A stretch of 37,716 nt of DNA, from positions 1-37,716 of IMG/VR virus record IMGVR_UViG_3300027749_000252. One strand, given 5' to 3'. Each line of letters starts with the position of its first letter. Positions within the stretch are counted from its first letter, which is position 1. Both the position numbers and the translations under genes were made by a program. The notes under the pieces are model-generated. The model saw only the letters and a list, made by a program, of their open reading frames with translations. It was not told the origin of the DNA and searched no databases. This stretch comes from a virus. Positions 36,541 to 37,716 of the stretch are shown piece by piece.

Positions 36541-37716
36541 TTAGTTAAGAACCTGTACGCTTAAATTTGTCACGGTAATCGTTCGCGTTGCCGATGCCGC
36601 ACCCCATTGTGCGGTCACGGTGATTGCTTGCGATGTAGTGGTGTCCACAGTCACTGGAGCCGTGTTAGTCATTTGTCGAAAATTTGGTGAGGTACCGATT
36701 TCGGTGTAAACGCCCTGACCTGCGACTGTTCCGGTTGCTCCTGTTGTTCGGCAAGTGATCACCGTATCCATGATGATTCCAGCATTAGTATCCGGTCCAC
36801 TTGTCCCCGATGCTGTTAGAATCGTCGTTGATCCAAGTTTTACTCGAATCGTAATCGTGGTACCGCTCGTTGATGAGTGGAATCCGTACGCCTGAAGTTT
36901 GATTGTTTTACCAGCAACAAAAAAGTTTGCAGGAAGCGTAAGCGTTCCAACCCCAGTTGAGGTCAGTGTGGTTTCAGTCGTAGTATTTGCACACGTTGCA
37001 TCAGCAGTTTGCGTGAACAAAGTACCTGAGTGAGATTGATTTACGCCTGCGTTATTTATGTACGTCGTTTTTTGCGTTGCATCATGCCAAACGTCGCCCG
37101 AGTTTGGAGATGTTGGAGCCGTTCCCGTTGCAATGTTCATTGATGCACGAGTCGTTGTTGATCCTGCGAGAGAAAGAAGTGCTGTAGGATTGGTGACACC
37201 GATACCAAGGTTTGTACCTTGGAGTCTCATCCGTTCTGCTACAGTACCAGCGTTTACAGTACCCCATGCAAGCGCACCAACTTGGCTCCCACCAGTATTA
37301 TCAATGAGCAAAGATCCAAAATATGCGGCCTCATAAAATGTACCGCCAGTGGCCATGTAGTTGAATGACTGAAGTAAGTTTACGCCGTTCACTGAAGCGG
37401 TAGTGAGATACCCATGCGCTACTGAGGTATATCGGTAATCTGCGGCATTTGTTCCACCGTTATTCCCGATGCGAATTGCGAGAGCATTCGGATTTTGAGT
37501 GTTGTTATTGTTTACTGTTAAGGTCATTAAACCTGAGCTTGAACTATAAGCAGATCCGTTTACGCCTGAAATTGTGTTTGAATTTGCTGTAATTAAAAAC
37601 CCAGTACCAAATGACGCATTTGTTTTGAACGCAATTCCGGTTGCAGCTGAAGATCCATCCGCAACAAACGAAGTGCAAGAAGATCCTGTGACTCGACCAA
37701 TGACAGCATTTGAAGA
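36541..37716 (-). CDS. Long tail fiber protein, C-terminal part (continued from 1-4675)
   Basis: This is the downstream end of the giant fiber; 37590-37716 duplicates bases 1-127. The part unique to this end is the last 349 residues. It begins in shaft repeats ('ALAIRIGNNGG', 'GVTNPTALLSLAGSTTTRAS'), then 'SGDVWHDATQKTTYINNAGV', a linker repeat typical just before fiber tips, and ends with a beta-rich domain of about 155 residues ('LKLQAYGFHSS'-like, 'TITIRVKLGSTTILTASGT') as the probable receptor-binding tip. There is no chaperone-like self-cleaving domain at the end. TAA at 36543-36541. Confidence 0.85.
   Translation of the reverse strand, partial: SSNAVIGRVTGSSCTSFVADGSSAATGIAFKTNASFGTGFLITANSNTISGVNGSAYSSSSGLMTLTVNNNNTQNPNALAIRIGNNGGTNAADYRYTSVAHGYLTTASVNGVNLLQSFNYMATGGTFYEAAYFGSLLIDNTGGSQVGALAWGTVNAGTVAERMRLQGTNLGIGVTNPTALLSLAGSTTTRASMNIATGTAPTSPNSGDVWHDATQKTTYINNAGVNQSHSGTLFTQTADATCANTTTETTLTSTGVGTLTLPANFFVAGKTIKLQAYGFHSSTSGTTITIRVKLGSTTILTASGTSGPDTNAGIIMDTVITCRTTGATGTVAGQGVYTEIGTSPNFRQMTNTAPVTVDTTTSQAITVTAQWGAASATRTITVTNLSVQVLN
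37590..37716. repeat. Terminal direct repeat, right copy (assembly overlap)
   Basis: Identical to 1-127; see the left copy. Confidence 0.9.

Noticed and set aside
1-37716. CRISPR array, insertion sequence, integrase or attachment site
   Set aside because: No regular spaced repeats, transposase motifs, or recombinase with tyrosine or serine active-site pattern were seen. The tRNA genes are complete elements and no second copy of a tRNA end marks an att site.

Overview
The window is one complete, circular (or circularly permuted) tailed-phage genome. The first 127 bases recur exactly as the last 127 (1-127 = 37590-37716), so the unique genome is 37,589 bp. The largest gene, a tail fiber of about 1,907 codons, reads in frame through this join. 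A tail sheath, tail tube, tape measure and baseplate set show a myovirus with a contractile tail. The 385-residue tape measure suggests a short tail (roughly 58 nm at 0.15 nm per residue, an inference). The i-spanin/o-spanin pair, with a lipobox on the o-spanin, points to a Gram-negative host; I cannot name it more closely. I see no integrase, transposase or CI-like repressor.

Layout. The minus strand carries one very long late block. Going leftward from 25,877 it holds small and large terminase, portal, a small Fis-type HTH protein, a Mu F-like protein, two small head proteins, a prohead protease with a nested scaffold, decoration protein and major capsid protein. A terminator follows the capsid gene. 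Then come the connector genes, sheath, tube, tail chaperones with an apparent -1 frameshift, tape measure and baseplate (Dit-like, plug, hub, spike, gp25, J, DUF2612), then a collar-domain fiber, small membrane proteins, spanins and the giant fiber. Through the join the block continues with two small proteins, an M15 endolysin and a tRNA-like element at 35.6 kb. Most neighbours overlap by ATGA or a few bases, so translation is probably coupled.

Upstream of the terminase, still on the minus strand, lie a VRR-NUC nuclease, a small ribbon-helix-helix-like protein, a 330-bp AT-rich repeat region that looks like a replication origin, and a primase-polymerase/helicase. The primase leader carries a promoter, an operator-like palindrome and an intrinsic terminator just ahead of the ribosome binding site.

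The plus strand from 29.3 to 35.6 kb is the divergent early/DNA-metabolism block: Sak4-like ATPase, DUF669 ssDNA-binding-type protein, C5-cytosine methyltransferase with a second long gene in another frame, SF2 helicase, small proteins, YqaJ exonuclease, an AP2-like protein, three tiny coupled membrane proteins, two related small proteins, a membrane protein and a tRNA-Asn. The ATPase, ssDNA-binding protein and exonuclease form a recognisable recombination module.

The most unusual observations are the about 750-bp dual-coding methyltransferase locus, the two convergent atypical tRNA genes, the origin-like repeats, the primase leader attenuator, and Ig-like or discoidin domains added to virion proteins.
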